NCBI RefSeq assembly: GCF_009711935.1 | Contig: NZ_VIKX01000078.1 | Coordinates: 1-53,101, forward strand | DNA from: Dolichospermum sp. UHCC 0259 | Lineage (GTDB): Bacteria; Cyanobacteriota; Cyanobacteriia; Cyanobacteriales; Nostocaceae | DNA: 53,101 bases | Reading direction: 5' to 3' | Shown here: positions 34,210 through 42,260 of the stretch, piece after piece | How positions within the stretch are numbered: position 1 is the first letter of the stretch | Layout of the letters: every line of letters starts with the position of its first letter | Program-made: the position numbers and the translations under genes | The notes under the pieces: generated by a model | The model's input: only the letters and a program-made list of their open reading frames with translations | The model's database searches: none | What the model was told of the DNA's origin: nothing

Positions 34210-35907
34210 GAATTTCACTAAATTTTCTTTTCTCCACATCACGTCTCTTTTCCTGTTTGTCTTGACTTCTAAAACTCTAATTCCTGTCTTTGGTAAATAC
34301 TTTAATCTATTTTCTAATTCTTCCCAAGAAGTAATTAATTCATGTTGCACATTGTAAGTCGCGCATAACTGAGAGAAATCAATGTTTTGGGGTGTGGCAA
34401 AAAATTCCTCAAAAGGTGGATTAAATTTGGCAATAGGTAACATTTCAAAAATTCCTCCACCGTTGTTATTAATTAAGATAATTGTTAAATGTCCAATAAA
34501 TTTATTGTTAATCAAAAAACCATTGGTGTCATGCAATAAGGATAAATCTCCTGTTAACATCACACTACTTTGCTGATGATGTGCTATTCCTAAAGCAGTG
34601 GAAAGTGTGCCATCAATGCCATTTGCGCCTCGATTAAAATAGGGTTTAATTCTCAAATTATTGGGTTTCCAGAAAAATTCCACATCTCGTACTGGCATAC
34701 TATTAGCAATAAATATGGGTGTTTCTGGTGGCAGGATTTGGGAAATTAACCAAGCAACTTTACTCTCGATTAATTCATCTACATTTTCCAAATCATCATC
34801 AATATTTTTTCTGACTTGCTTTTCTGCTGTACACCATTTTTGTAAATACTCACTTTCTCCCAAATTTTCAATTTCTAATTTACTAATTTCTGTGACTGAA
34901 ATTCTTAAATGGGTGGTTTTTCCATGTAAAGGGTCTAAGTTTTGATCACAATTATCAATGACAAAACGTTGTGGTTTAGCACTAGTTAAGAAATTACGTA
35001 ATTCTTTACTTGTGGGCATTTCGCCAATTTGAATAACTATTTCTGGTGTTAATTCTTGGGCAAGTTGTTGATTTCTGAGAATAATATCATAGGTAGAAAT
35101 TAAATAGGGATTTAAGTCTGCGTAATTTCTAACGGGGGAAAGTCCTTCAGCTAAAACAGGCCATTGGAGAGTTTGACAAAGGTGGGCGATCGCTCTACAA
35201 TACTCCTCCGGGGCTTGTGGTTGGGCTACACCAGCGATGATAATGCCTTTTTGACAATTGGTAACTGGTAATTGGTAATTGGTAATTGGTAATGGGGTGG
35301 AAACTATTCCCCCAAAAAAATCTTCCACATCTAAGGTAAACTCTGTACCGTCGGGAATGGGCGCGAGAGGGTCACGAAAAGGTATATTTAAATGTACTGC
35401 GCCAGAATTGGGAAATTGACAACGTTCCCAAGCGTGAATTACCGTTTGTCGGAGATAATCTAACATTCCCATATCTGGAGAAGGTATAGTTAATTCCCCT
35501 TGCCAATTGGGATAATTACCGTATAATTTCACCTGATCAATAGTTTGTCCAGAATGACAATTTCGCAATTCTGCCGGTCTATCAGTGGTTAATATTAACA
35601 AAGGGACGCGACTTTCCCTAGCTTCAATGACCGCTGGATAAAAATTTGCCCCCGCAGTTCCCGAAGTACAAACTAATACTACAGGTTTTTCCGTTGCCTT
35701 AGCTTGTCCCAACGCAAAAAAAGCCGCTGAACGTTCATCTAAAATGGGAATAGCTTCAATATCTGGTATTTGTTGAACAAAAGCCACCGTTAATGGTGTA
35801 GAACGAGAACCAGGACAGATAACAGCGCATTTTAAACCCAAGCGTTTGAGGGTTTCTGTTAATACATAAGACCAAAGGAGATTAAGATTATTAAAAGTAA
35901 GTTGCAT
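34198..35907 (-). CDS. menD: 2-succinyl-5-enolpyruvyl-6-hydroxy-3-cyclohexene-1-carboxylate synthase, 569 aa
   Basis: Thiamine-diphosphate enzyme joining isochorismate and 2-oxoglutarate, in the menaquinone/phylloquinone pathway. The N-terminal catalytic part has AVICPGSRSTPLTVAF and LDERSAAFFALGQAKAT with its conserved Glu, then CTSGTAGANFYPAVIEA. The C-terminal ThDP site reads NRGANGIDGTLSTALGIA, LTGDLSLLHDTNG and INNNGGGIFEMLP. Two oddities: a heptamer repeat encodes PLPITNYQLPVTNCQ near residues 204-218, between domains, and another provides the C-terminal end. The core motifs are intact, so the enzyme is probably functional. Divergent from folB with only 12 bases between start codons. 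Confidence 0.95.
   Translation of the reverse strand: MQLTFNNLNLLWSYVLTETLKRLGLKCAVICPGSRSTPLTVAFVQQIPDIEAIPILDERSAAFFALGQAKATEKPVVLVCTSGTAGANFYPAVIEARESRVPLLILTTDRPAELRNCHSGQTIDQVKLYGNYPNWQGELTIPSPDMGMLDYLRQTVIHAWERCQFPNSGAVHLNIPFRDPLAPIPDGTEFTLDVEDFFGGIVSTPLPITNYQLPVTNCQKGIIIAGVAQPQAPEEYCRAIAHLCQTLQWPVLAEGLSPVRNYADLNPYLISTYDIILRNQQLAQELTPEIVIQIGEMPTSKELRNFLTSAKPQRFVIDNCDQNLDPLHGKTTHLRISVTEISKLEIENLGESEYLQKWCTAEKQVRKNIDDDLENVDELIESKVAWLISQILPPETPIFIANSMPVRDVEFFWKPNNLRIKPYFNRGANGIDGTLSTALGIAHHQQSSVMLTGDLSLLHDTNGFLINNKFIGHLTIILINNNGGGIFEMLPIAKFNPPFEEFFATPQNIDFSQLCATYNVQHELITSWEELENRLKYLPKTGIRVLEVKTNRKRDVMWRKENLVKFGNW
35255..35295. repeat. ATTGGTA heptamer repeats inside the menD coding sequence
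   Basis: About five units, one degenerate, in the linker between MenD domains. The frame stays open because the seven-base units happen to be read without stops on the minus strand and the total length preserves phase. Confidence 0.9.
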
Positions 35908-35919
35908 TGATTAGAGATT

Positions 35920-36282
35920 ATGGACTGTATTCATTTAACAGGAATTCGTGGCTATGGTTATACTGGATTTTTACCAGAAGAACAAACATTAGGACAATGG
36001 TTTGAGGTAGATGTGAAATTATGGGTGGATCTTTCCAAACCTGCTAAAACAGATAATATTGAGGATACTATAGATTATCGGCAGATAATTAGCTTAGTGC
36101 AAAATTTGCTGAAAACCTCAAAGTTTGCATTGGTGGAAAGACTAGCTGGAGCGATCGCTGATGGTATTTTAGAGGATCAGGAGGGGATTAATCAAGTACA
36201 AGTTATTCTCAGTAAACCCGCTGCACCTATTCCTGATTTTAGCGGCAAAATTAGTATCGAATTGACTAAAAGTAAAGTCTAA
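35920..36282 (+). CDS. folB: Dihydroneopterin aldolase, 120 aa
   Basis: Folate-pathway enzyme splitting 7,8-dihydroneopterin to 6-hydroxymethyl-dihydropterin and glycolaldehyde. Family motifs: IHLTGIRGYGYTGFLPEEQ (5-23, with the substrate-binding Tyr and Glu), DTIDYRQIISLVQ (about 48-60), then LVERLAGAIADGIL (about 72-85) and VILSKPAAPIPDFSGKISIE. The length is standard. The start is 12 bases from menD on the opposite strand, so the two share a compact divergent promoter or overlapping 5' ends. Confidence 0.95.
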   Translation: MDCIHLTGIRGYGYTGFLPEEQTLGQWFEVDVKLWVDLSKPAKTDNIEDTIDYRQIISLVQNLLKTSKFALVERLAGAIADGILEDQEGINQVQVILSKPAAPIPDFSGKISIELTKSKV

Positions 36283-36427
36283 TAGCGTAAGCGCTCTGTA
36301 GGAATCGCAGAACAAAAAAAGGGTGAAGAAATTCAAGCAACTATTTCTCCTCGAATATTATCTGAAAACAAACAAGTGACTGTATTATGTGAATAGGATT
36401 TTTCGATTAAGGATCTAGGTTTTTGAT

Positions 36428-37069
36428 CTAAATAGGTGGTGGAGGTAAACTTTCAATTAGTAAATCTCCCGTTAGAGAGCGTAGCTCTTTTACACGATCT
36501 TCAAGAATTACTAAGGCTCTTTCTTTTTTTGTCAGCTTACCATCTGCAAAAACTTCAGCAATATTTTGATTACATAAATCAGATGAAATAATTCTGCGCC
36601 GTATTTTATCAAAATCATTATCATTACTAATCAAGTTTATCAACAATTGCTCTAAACAAATTATCCTTTGACAGAGCCGTTGATTAATATTAGCTAAATT
36701 AGAATTTGATAGAGCTTTTAAAAATCTTTTGTCACTAGTTAATATGTAAAAATTAGCTTCCTCTTTTGTTGCAGCAACAAGCAAGGCTTCTCCAGAGTCA
36801 ATTCCTTCTACAGATAAGCATGGTAATTCTGAAATATCAATTGATCCCTGATCAATTTTTTGGCATTTATCAGCTATGGATTTAGCACTTTGAATACTTT
36901 GCTCTTTATATTTTCTTCTTAACCTAGACGAGCCACCAAAAAAATCTGAAGCTGTAGGTAGAACTCTGATATCTTTCTGAGATGTATTTAAACTGGTAAT
37001 CATATCCCAAAAGAGATTGTATGATGCCAGTTCTAAAATGACATCATTATCAACTAAATAGACTAACAA
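36428..37069 (-). CDS. PIN-like domain protein, 213 aa (putative toxin-type nuclease)
   Basis: The acidic residues expected of a PIN nuclease are in order: Asp7/Asp9 in YLVDNDVILEL, Asp91/Glu94 in GIDSGEALLVAA and Asp113 in ILTSDKRFLKAL. These would bind Mg2+ for RNA cleavage. The C-terminal 90 residues are extra to a minimal PIN domain and helical (KKERALVILEDRVKELRSL). It begins 15 bases after the stop of the upstream zinc-protease-like gene on the same strand, an operon typical of toxin-antitoxin pairs. I did not recognise an exact named family, and the PIN call rests on motif spacing. Confidence 0.65.
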   Translation of the reverse strand: MLVYLVDNDVILELASYNLFWDMITSLNTSQKDIRVLPTASDFFGGSSRLRRKYKEQSIQSAKSIADKCQKIDQGSIDISELPCLSVEGIDSGEALLVAATKEEANFYILTSDKRFLKALSNSNLANINQRLCQRIICLEQLLINLISNDNDFDKIRRRIISSDLCNQNIAEVFADGKLTKKERALVILEDRVKELRSLTGDLLIESLPPPPI

Positions 37070-37084
37070 GAATACACTCCTATC

Positions 37085-38074
37085 TTAGACAAAATTACAC
37101 CCTGTTACCAGTCTAAGATATTCTTCGCTATCTGAGTCCAATTCGTCCCAGTCTAAATTATCAGAAAGAAATTTATTGATTTTTGCAGAAGCATTGGCTT
37201 TAGGTTCAATAATTTTTAATGCACCCATTCCAATAGGCCAATTTGATTTTTGCCAAGCATAGTTTAAAGCTACTACGCCGGGGTCTACTTGATCTTGATT
37301 ACCAAGTTTGCGTGCGGTGCGTGCTAGGTCTACAGCACTTGACATTTGCCCCCAACTATACTGATTGTCTCCAAAAAGCAGTTTCACAGCAAAATCATTA
37401 GCTTCTTTCTCTTCTTGGTCTGTAATCTCCTCTAGTATATTTTCATCAATTAACACTCCATCTTGAACATGACCAAAAACAATATGTCCCAGTTCATGAG
37501 CAATAACAAAAACTAAACGAGCAGAAAATTTCCAGCCTGAACTAATTACAATTATTGGGCGACCATTTAAATGTGCGGCCATTCCATCCATTTTAGGGGT
37601 TTTTGGAGGGAAATCCGAAAAATGTATAACTGGAATGCCACAAGACCAACAAAAGTTAACAAGACCATCAAGGTCTACCCAAGGATTATTTTGGAGAATA
37701 ATTCTCCGAATTTCAGAAGCATCCGCGACAACTCCTTTAAAAGGCGATTTAGAAGCATATCCAGCCATTTCAGCTATTCGTGTTGCTAACCTTTGAGCAA
37801 CTAATAGGCTCTGCTCATCAGTATTTTGCCTTTTTTTAAACTTAGAACTATTAACTTTTTTAAATTCTATGGGAACATTGGGATTAAACACTGATGCTAT
37901 ATCTAACCCTAGACGCTTGGAAATATAACCGGCTGCTTCCATTACAGCAACAGGATTTTTTTCCATATCACTATTCCACCACTCAGGTAAAGCCTTCTCT
38001 TGGATGAATGTTGGTGGAAAACCCATTTTTAACAAACGAGCATATAGCGTTGGCATTTCCAGTGTTTGACTCAT
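37085..38074 (-). CDS. ImmA/IrrE-like metallopeptidase-domain protein, 329 aa
   Basis: The zinc-binding site HELGH (193-197) is in FVIAHELGHIVFGHVQD, and a third ligand (Glu224) lies in EEKEANDFAVKLLFG, the ImmA/IrrE arrangement. The N-terminal 75 residues (MPTLYARLLKMGFPPTFIQE, AVMEAAGYISKRLGLDIASV) are helical and may be a degenerate DNA-binding or antitoxin segment, but no clear HTH can be assigned. ImmA cleaves a phage-type repressor; IrrE/DdrO controls DNA damage response; other members pair with toxins. Here it is upstream of, and cotranscribed with, a PIN-like gene, suggesting it controls that protein. Confidence 0.85.
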   Translation of the reverse strand: MSQTLEMPTLYARLLKMGFPPTFIQEKALPEWWNSDMEKNPVAVMEAAGYISKRLGLDIASVFNPNVPIEFKKVNSSKFKKRQNTDEQSLLVAQRLATRIAEMAGYASKSPFKGVVADASEIRRIILQNNPWVDLDGLVNFCWSCGIPVIHFSDFPPKTPKMDGMAAHLNGRPIIVISSGWKFSARLVFVIAHELGHIVFGHVQDGVLIDENILEEITDQEEKEANDFAVKLLFGDNQYSWGQMSSAVDLARTARKLGNQDQVDPGVVALNYAWQKSNWPIGMGALKIIEPKANASAKINKFLSDNLDWDELDSDSEEYLRLVTGCNFV

Positions 38075-38256
38075 ACAATCCCTCCGCTGACTATCAACTG
38101 ACTCCAGACCTTAATTCGACACAGCATTTATATAATGACATTCTTGCTGCACTTCTGGAAACATTTTTTGGTAGGAGTAGCTGTTTAGTACATATTTACC
38201 ATATTATAGCATAATTTATAATGTAATACACCATCTCAAATATCAAATCCCTCTAC

Positions 38257-38400
38257 TTAACTCAACTGATTACGAAACTTACTCACACTAATACTCAACA
38301 ACACCACAGCAAAACTAAGTAATGCTAAAACATGAATCCACAACACATCTAAACCAACTCCTTTGAGTAAAATACCCCGCACGACTGTACACATATTTCT
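38257..38400 (-). pseudogene. C-terminal remnant of an ABC-2 type permease
   Basis: On the minus strand an open stretch reads VRGILLKGVGLDVLWIHVLA and ends SVSKFRNQLS before TAA at 38257-38259. VRGI-LKG followed by a last hydrophobic helix and a short basic tail is the standard end of ABC-2 permeases. No start codon context or upstream part of the gene is present: the sequence beyond about 38400 turns into AT-rich spacer and the 38481 hairpin. The remnant lies downstream of the RND gene on the same strand, suggesting a former exporter operon. The rest of the 473-base gap (38075-38547) shows no gene. Confidence 0.65.
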
Positions 38401-38480
38401 ACATCATGGATACTTGCTTCAAACTAACGCAATATTTTGATATTTTTTACTCATCCAAACCTATTGTTTTCTACTGAAAT

Positions 38481-38539
38481 GGTGCGTCAAACTTGTTAAT
38501 TCATCGATCTAATTATTAGATTAACTTTTGACGCACCCT
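38481..38539. mobile_element. Short GGTGCGTCA hairpin element related to the 119-bp MITE
   Basis: GGTGCGTCAAA and TTTGACGCACC arms with a 37-base AT-rich interior. The arms match the inner arms of the elements at 28136 and 50961, but the outer ACTTACGCAA ends are missing, so it is a relic or a smaller relative. Confidence 0.55.
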
Positions 38540-38547
38540 ACGAGTTG

Positions 38548-41295
38548 TTATTGTTTTATCTTCTTTCTAGGAAACCAATCATCTAAAATGGCGTAGAATA
38601 CTGGGACAACAACTAGGCTGAGAATAGTCGAACTGACCAGACCACCGGCTATAGATACAGCCATAGGCGATCGCAATTCCGAACCCGCACCTAAACCCAA
38701 AGCAATAGGAACCATCCCCAAAATTGTTGCCGCGGTTGTCATCATAATGGGACGTAAACGTACAGGTCCAGCTTTAAGAATTGCCTCAGTCCGTTCTAGT
38801 CCAGAATCCCGTAACTGATTAATGTAATCTACGATTAAAATCGCATTTTTGTTAGTAATCCCCAGCAGAAACACAAAACCAATCAGAGATATCATCCCAA
38901 AATCACTTTTTGTAAATAGCAGTGCCAGCAACGCCCCAACCACTGCTAAAGGTAAAGAAAGACCAATAACTATGGGATCTACCCAACTTTTAAACAACCA
39001 AATTAGCACCACAATAATACAAAGTGCCGATAATCCCAAAGTTGTGCCAAAACTCCCAAAAACCTCATTTTGACGGGCAGAATCTCCCCCTAAATTCAAA
39101 GACACACCAGCCGGCATCACAGCTTTAGCTTCAGCTACGACTTGATCAGTTGCATTACCTAAAGTTAAATTTTGACCCAGGTTAGCACCGATATAAACTA
39201 CTCGCTGATTATTCAACCTTTCAATTTGCAAAATCCCATCTTGTTGATGAGACGCACCTGTAATAGTCACATCAGCAAAACCAGATATTTTCTCAATTCG
39301 AGCTTTTACCGCTTTAGCTGCTGTCGTCAAAGCTTTGATATCATTACCTTGCAAAGCTATTTGCAGAGGTTTTTGTCCACCGGTGTCTACAAATTGAATA
39401 TCCTCTACACTTGTGGTTACACCAGCCAACTTTGGCAAAGCGGCACGGAGTTGGTCTTGTACTTCTGCCGTTTTCACTTCTCGCTCTGCTTTGAGCTTAA
39501 CGTATAGCGTCCCCTTGTTTGGTTCACCTTCACGAGAACCCACAGTAGTAAATACCGTTGCCACTGCGGGGAACCTTCTCACTACTTCTTCCAGTTTCTT
39601 AGCAATATCCAAAGAATCGTTTAAAGGAATAGCAAAAGGAATAGAAGATGATGAAGCAGCCAAAGCCGCAGCAGATAAAGACGAATTTCCTAATTTATCT
39701 TTTTGTCCCATTTGTCCCAGTTGTCCTGCTTGTCCTCCTGGTTGTCCTAGTCCTCCTTGCACCCCTTGTGCAAGATCCCCAGGAAGACTAGGTAAGGTCG
39801 CAGTATAGACAATATTAAATTCTCCTCGGTCAAGTTTAGGAATAAATCCTTTGGGAATTAGGGGAATCAGGGCAAGACCAGCAATTAAACTACTTATAGC
39901 TAACCCAACAACTATCAAGCGGTGCTGCAAAGACCAGGCTAACAAGTTCCGATAAGCTTGATCAAATTCTAGCCAAATTTTACTTTGCTTCTGAGGAGAA
40001 CTGGATGGTTTAGCTTTAAGCCAATAAATAGCTAAGACTGGTGATAAGGTTCGGGCTACTAACAAAGATGTCAGCATGGCAGCAGAAACGGTAATCCCAA
40101 AGGGTTTAAAAAACTGACCAATGACACCACCCATTAAACCAATAGGCAAAAATACTGCTACCGCTGTCAAAGTGGCTGCGGTGACAGTTAAACCAATTTC
40201 ATTAGTGGCTATCAAAGCGGCTTCGCGGGGGGTTTTGCCTTCTTCGATATGCCGCATGATATTTTCTACATCAACTATGGCATCATCTACTATCGAGCCA
40301 ATGACTAAAGCTAAGGCTAACAGGGTGATGGTTTCTAGGTTAAAGCCATATATCGCCATAACGATAAATGTCCCTAGCAAAGATATGGGAATAGCTAAGG
40401 CAGAAATTAGGGTAGCTTGCCAATTCCATAAAAAGGGAAAGATGACGACAATTGATAAAATTATCGCTTCGATCAGGGCATCTATGGTGGAATGGGTGGC
40501 GTTGCGGATATATTCAGCTTGGGTAGCAGCTAAAGTGAGAGTAACATCTTTTAAGCCAGACCTTAGCTGTTGTACTTCTTTTTCTACCCGATTAACTACT
40601 TCTAAGGTATTAGCATCACCTTTTTTAATGACCTGAAAGGCTAAAGCCTGTTTACCATTGAACCTGATTAAAGTACCGGCTGGGGGTAATCCATTGGTTG
40701 CTGTTGGTGGTGGTGCATTCGTACTCACTTCCCCTAACAGAGAGACTTTCAGAACTCCTGGTAATTTAGCTATACTAGGGACAATTTTATCTTTTACCAG
40801 TTGCTGTAAATTATCAATCTTCCCAGAAGAACTTTCAATGGCATAGCTAACAGCCGCTGATTCGTTCAGATTCAAAGGGATGATTTTTTTAGTGGCATTC
40901 TTAGGTAGATTTAATTGATTAACGATCTGAGAAATTTTATTAGTCGCAGTTTCTAAATTTGTACCCACCACAAAAGAGGAAACTACAGCAGTTTGACCAG
41001 GATAAGTTGATGAACGAATATCCTCAAGTCCCACCAGTGATTTGAGACTTTCCTCCAGTGGTTTAGTGAGTTTTTCTTCCGTATCTAGGGCTGATGTTAA
41101 AGGTGCTTGGACATTTACCACCACTACCGGAAAGGTGATATCTGGAAATAAAGCATATTTGAGGGAACTCAAGGCCAGGACACCAGCTACCGCTATACCT
41201 ATCCAAAAACACACCGTCAACCAAGAAAACTTAATCGCTAATTTGGAAATATTGAAGCTTTCGCGGGCAGATTCTGAGTTATTAGTCTTTACCAT
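38548..41295 (-). CDS. RND-family efflux transporter (AcrB/HAE1-like), 915 aa
   Basis: An inner-membrane proton-driven pump of the resistance-nodulation-division type. The first membrane helix (about 25-45) is followed by a periplasmic part, then a helix bundle with the RND proton-relay VIGSIVDDAIVDVENIMRH (Asp-Asp) and NEIGLTVTAATLTAVAVFLP. The second half repeats this with NKNAILIVDYINQLRDSGLE. It is shorter than the usual 1000-1060 residues, with a reduced periplasmic domain. A Gly/Gln-rich segment (QGGLGQPGGQAGQLGQMGQ) and an Ala/Ser run interrupt the second periplasmic half. No membrane-fusion or outer-membrane partner gene is adjacent. An ABC permease remnant lies downstream. Confidence 0.92.
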   Translation of the reverse strand: MVKTNNSESARESFNISKLAIKFSWLTVCFWIGIAVAGVLALSSLKYALFPDITFPVVVVNVQAPLTSALDTEEKLTKPLEESLKSLVGLEDIRSSTYPGQTAVVSSFVVGTNLETATNKISQIVNQLNLPKNATKKIIPLNLNESAAVSYAIESSSGKIDNLQQLVKDKIVPSIAKLPGVLKVSLLGEVSTNAPPPTATNGLPPAGTLIRFNGKQALAFQVIKKGDANTLEVVNRVEKEVQQLRSGLKDVTLTLAATQAEYIRNATHSTIDALIEAIILSIVVIFPFLWNWQATLISALAIPISLLGTFIVMAIYGFNLETITLLALALVIGSIVDDAIVDVENIMRHIEEGKTPREAALIATNEIGLTVTAATLTAVAVFLPIGLMGGVIGQFFKPFGITVSAAMLTSLLVARTLSPVLAIYWLKAKPSSSPQKQSKIWLEFDQAYRNLLAWSLQHRLIVVGLAISSLIAGLALIPLIPKGFIPKLDRGEFNIVYTATLPSLPGDLAQGVQGGLGQPGGQAGQLGQMGQKDKLGNSSLSAAALAASSSSIPFAIPLNDSLDIAKKLEEVVRRFPAVATVFTTVGSREGEPNKGTLYVKLKAEREVKTAEVQDQLRAALPKLAGVTTSVEDIQFVDTGGQKPLQIALQGNDIKALTTAAKAVKARIEKISGFADVTITGASHQQDGILQIERLNNQRVVYIGANLGQNLTLGNATDQVVAEAKAVMPAGVSLNLGGDSARQNEVFGSFGTTLGLSALCIIVVLIWLFKSWVDPIVIGLSLPLAVVGALLALLFTKSDFGMISLIGFVFLLGITNKNAILIVDYINQLRDSGLERTEAILKAGPVRLRPIMMTTAATILGMVPIALGLGAGSELRSPMAVSIAGGLVSSTILSLVVVPVFYAILDDWFPRKKIKQ

Positions 41296-41449
41296 CTGAT
41301 AAAATTATTATCTTAGTCATTAGTCATTAGTCATCGGTCTTTTGATCACTGACAACTGACAGGTTAGTATAGAACTTCTAGGGTGAAAATGGTTGTAGAG
41401 CTTTAGTCATTGTAAATCCTTAATCTTCTCGTTCCTTGTTCAAAGGATT

Positions 41450-41776
41450 CTAAGCAACACCATAATCTGTATATGGACGCTTATATGGTGGATGCAACCC
41501 CAACACAATATCTTCTTTAGGAACACCCATTTTTACTAACTCCTCAGCAGGATTTTGGTCTGTCAAATTCTGTTGTAACCAAATTTTGCCATCTTTAATA
41601 TCAAAGTGCATGACACTACGATAAACTCGATGTAGTTCTTGCCAACCGACATTCATCCATTGGTAATGATCCCTTTGGGTATCAAAAATCAGTTGTAGTT
41701 CATCATCATCATCATCTTTGGCGTAACTAGTTAACAAAGTTTGAATATATTCTCGATATTTAGCTATTTTATCCAT
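41450..41776 (-). CDS. xisI: XisI-family protein, 108 aa
   Basis: Typical XisI: MDKIAKYREYIQTLLTSYAK at the start, then IFDTQRDHYQWMNVGWQELH, VYRSVMHFDIKDGKIWLQQN and GVPKEDIVLGLHPPYKRPYT at the end. XisI, with XisH, was first described as a control factor for excision of the fdxN element in Anabaena. Many cyanobacteria hold numerous xisHI pairs without that element, so the general role is unknown. The start overlaps the end of xisH by 13 bases, indicating translational coupling. Confidence 0.93.
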   Translation of the reverse strand: MDKIAKYREYIQTLLTSYAKDDDDDELQLIFDTQRDHYQWMNVGWQELHRVYRSVMHFDIKDGKIWLQQNLTDQNPAEELVKMGVPKEDIVLGLHPPYKRPYTDYGVA

Positions 41777-42189
41777 TTAAAAATTACCTCTTTCCTGGGT
41801 TCATAGACTACTAATGGTACTTGATATCTTTGTAGCGCAATTTGAGTAAATTCAAGTTGGAAAAATATTTCATAAGCATCTAAGGGAATCGCTAAGTACA
41901 GTATACGATTTGGTTCAATAGTTTCCAATGCTAGACGATAACTAAGGAACTGACCTAACGCAGCGTAAAAGTCTGTAATTGCCGAAGGATTGAGAAAACT
42001 TTTGATTTCTACAGCTATTTTCTCACCTGCTTTTTCGGCAGCAAGTAATTTCTGGGCAGCTAAATCAATCTGAAAATTAACATCACCAAATTTAAATTTT
42101 AGTGGATCATCTGTAATCACCCACTGTTCTTTTTCTAAAGCTTTTTTTACTGATTCATGAAAAATATCTTTGGCAGACACGGATAACAT
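41764..42189 (-). CDS. xisH: XisH-family protein (PD-(D/E)XK-like fold), 141 aa
   Basis: MLSVSAKDIFHESVKKALEK, VITDDPLKFKFGDVNFQIDL, LLAAEKAGEKIAVEIKSFLN and AITDFYAALGQFLSYRLALE are the standard XisH segments. The IDLAAQ...IAVEIKSF arrangement supplies a nuclease-like Asp-Glu-x-Lys core (about Asp39, Glu61, Lys63), as in PD-(D/E)XK enzymes, so nucleic-acid cleavage is possible though unproven. Upstream member of the pair with xisI. Divergent from the nucleosidase gene, 71 bases away. No xisF recombinase or excision site is seen in the window. Confidence 0.93.
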   Translation of the reverse strand: MLSVSAKDIFHESVKKALEKEQWVITDDPLKFKFGDVNFQIDLAAQKLLAAEKAGEKIAVEIKSFLNPSAITDFYAALGQFLSYRLALETIEPNRILYLAIPLDAYEIFFQLEFTQIALQRYQVPLVVYEPRKEVIFKWIK

Positions 42190-42260
42190 TAAATTCTTGG
42201 ATCTTAGTATTCTATACTATTTGTAGTCAAAGGAAAATAGTTTCTAAATTTCTCATTCTC

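Noticed and set aside
34011-34265. Rightward ORF between serA and menD
   Set aside because: It is made of repeat-derived residues (SQESGVSSQEKKERRKKKE) and the antisense end of menD.
36300-36393. Open stretch after folB reading KKGEEIQATISPRILSENKQ
   Set aside because: It could be a gene remnant, but it has no start, no recognisable family and only about 30 codons.
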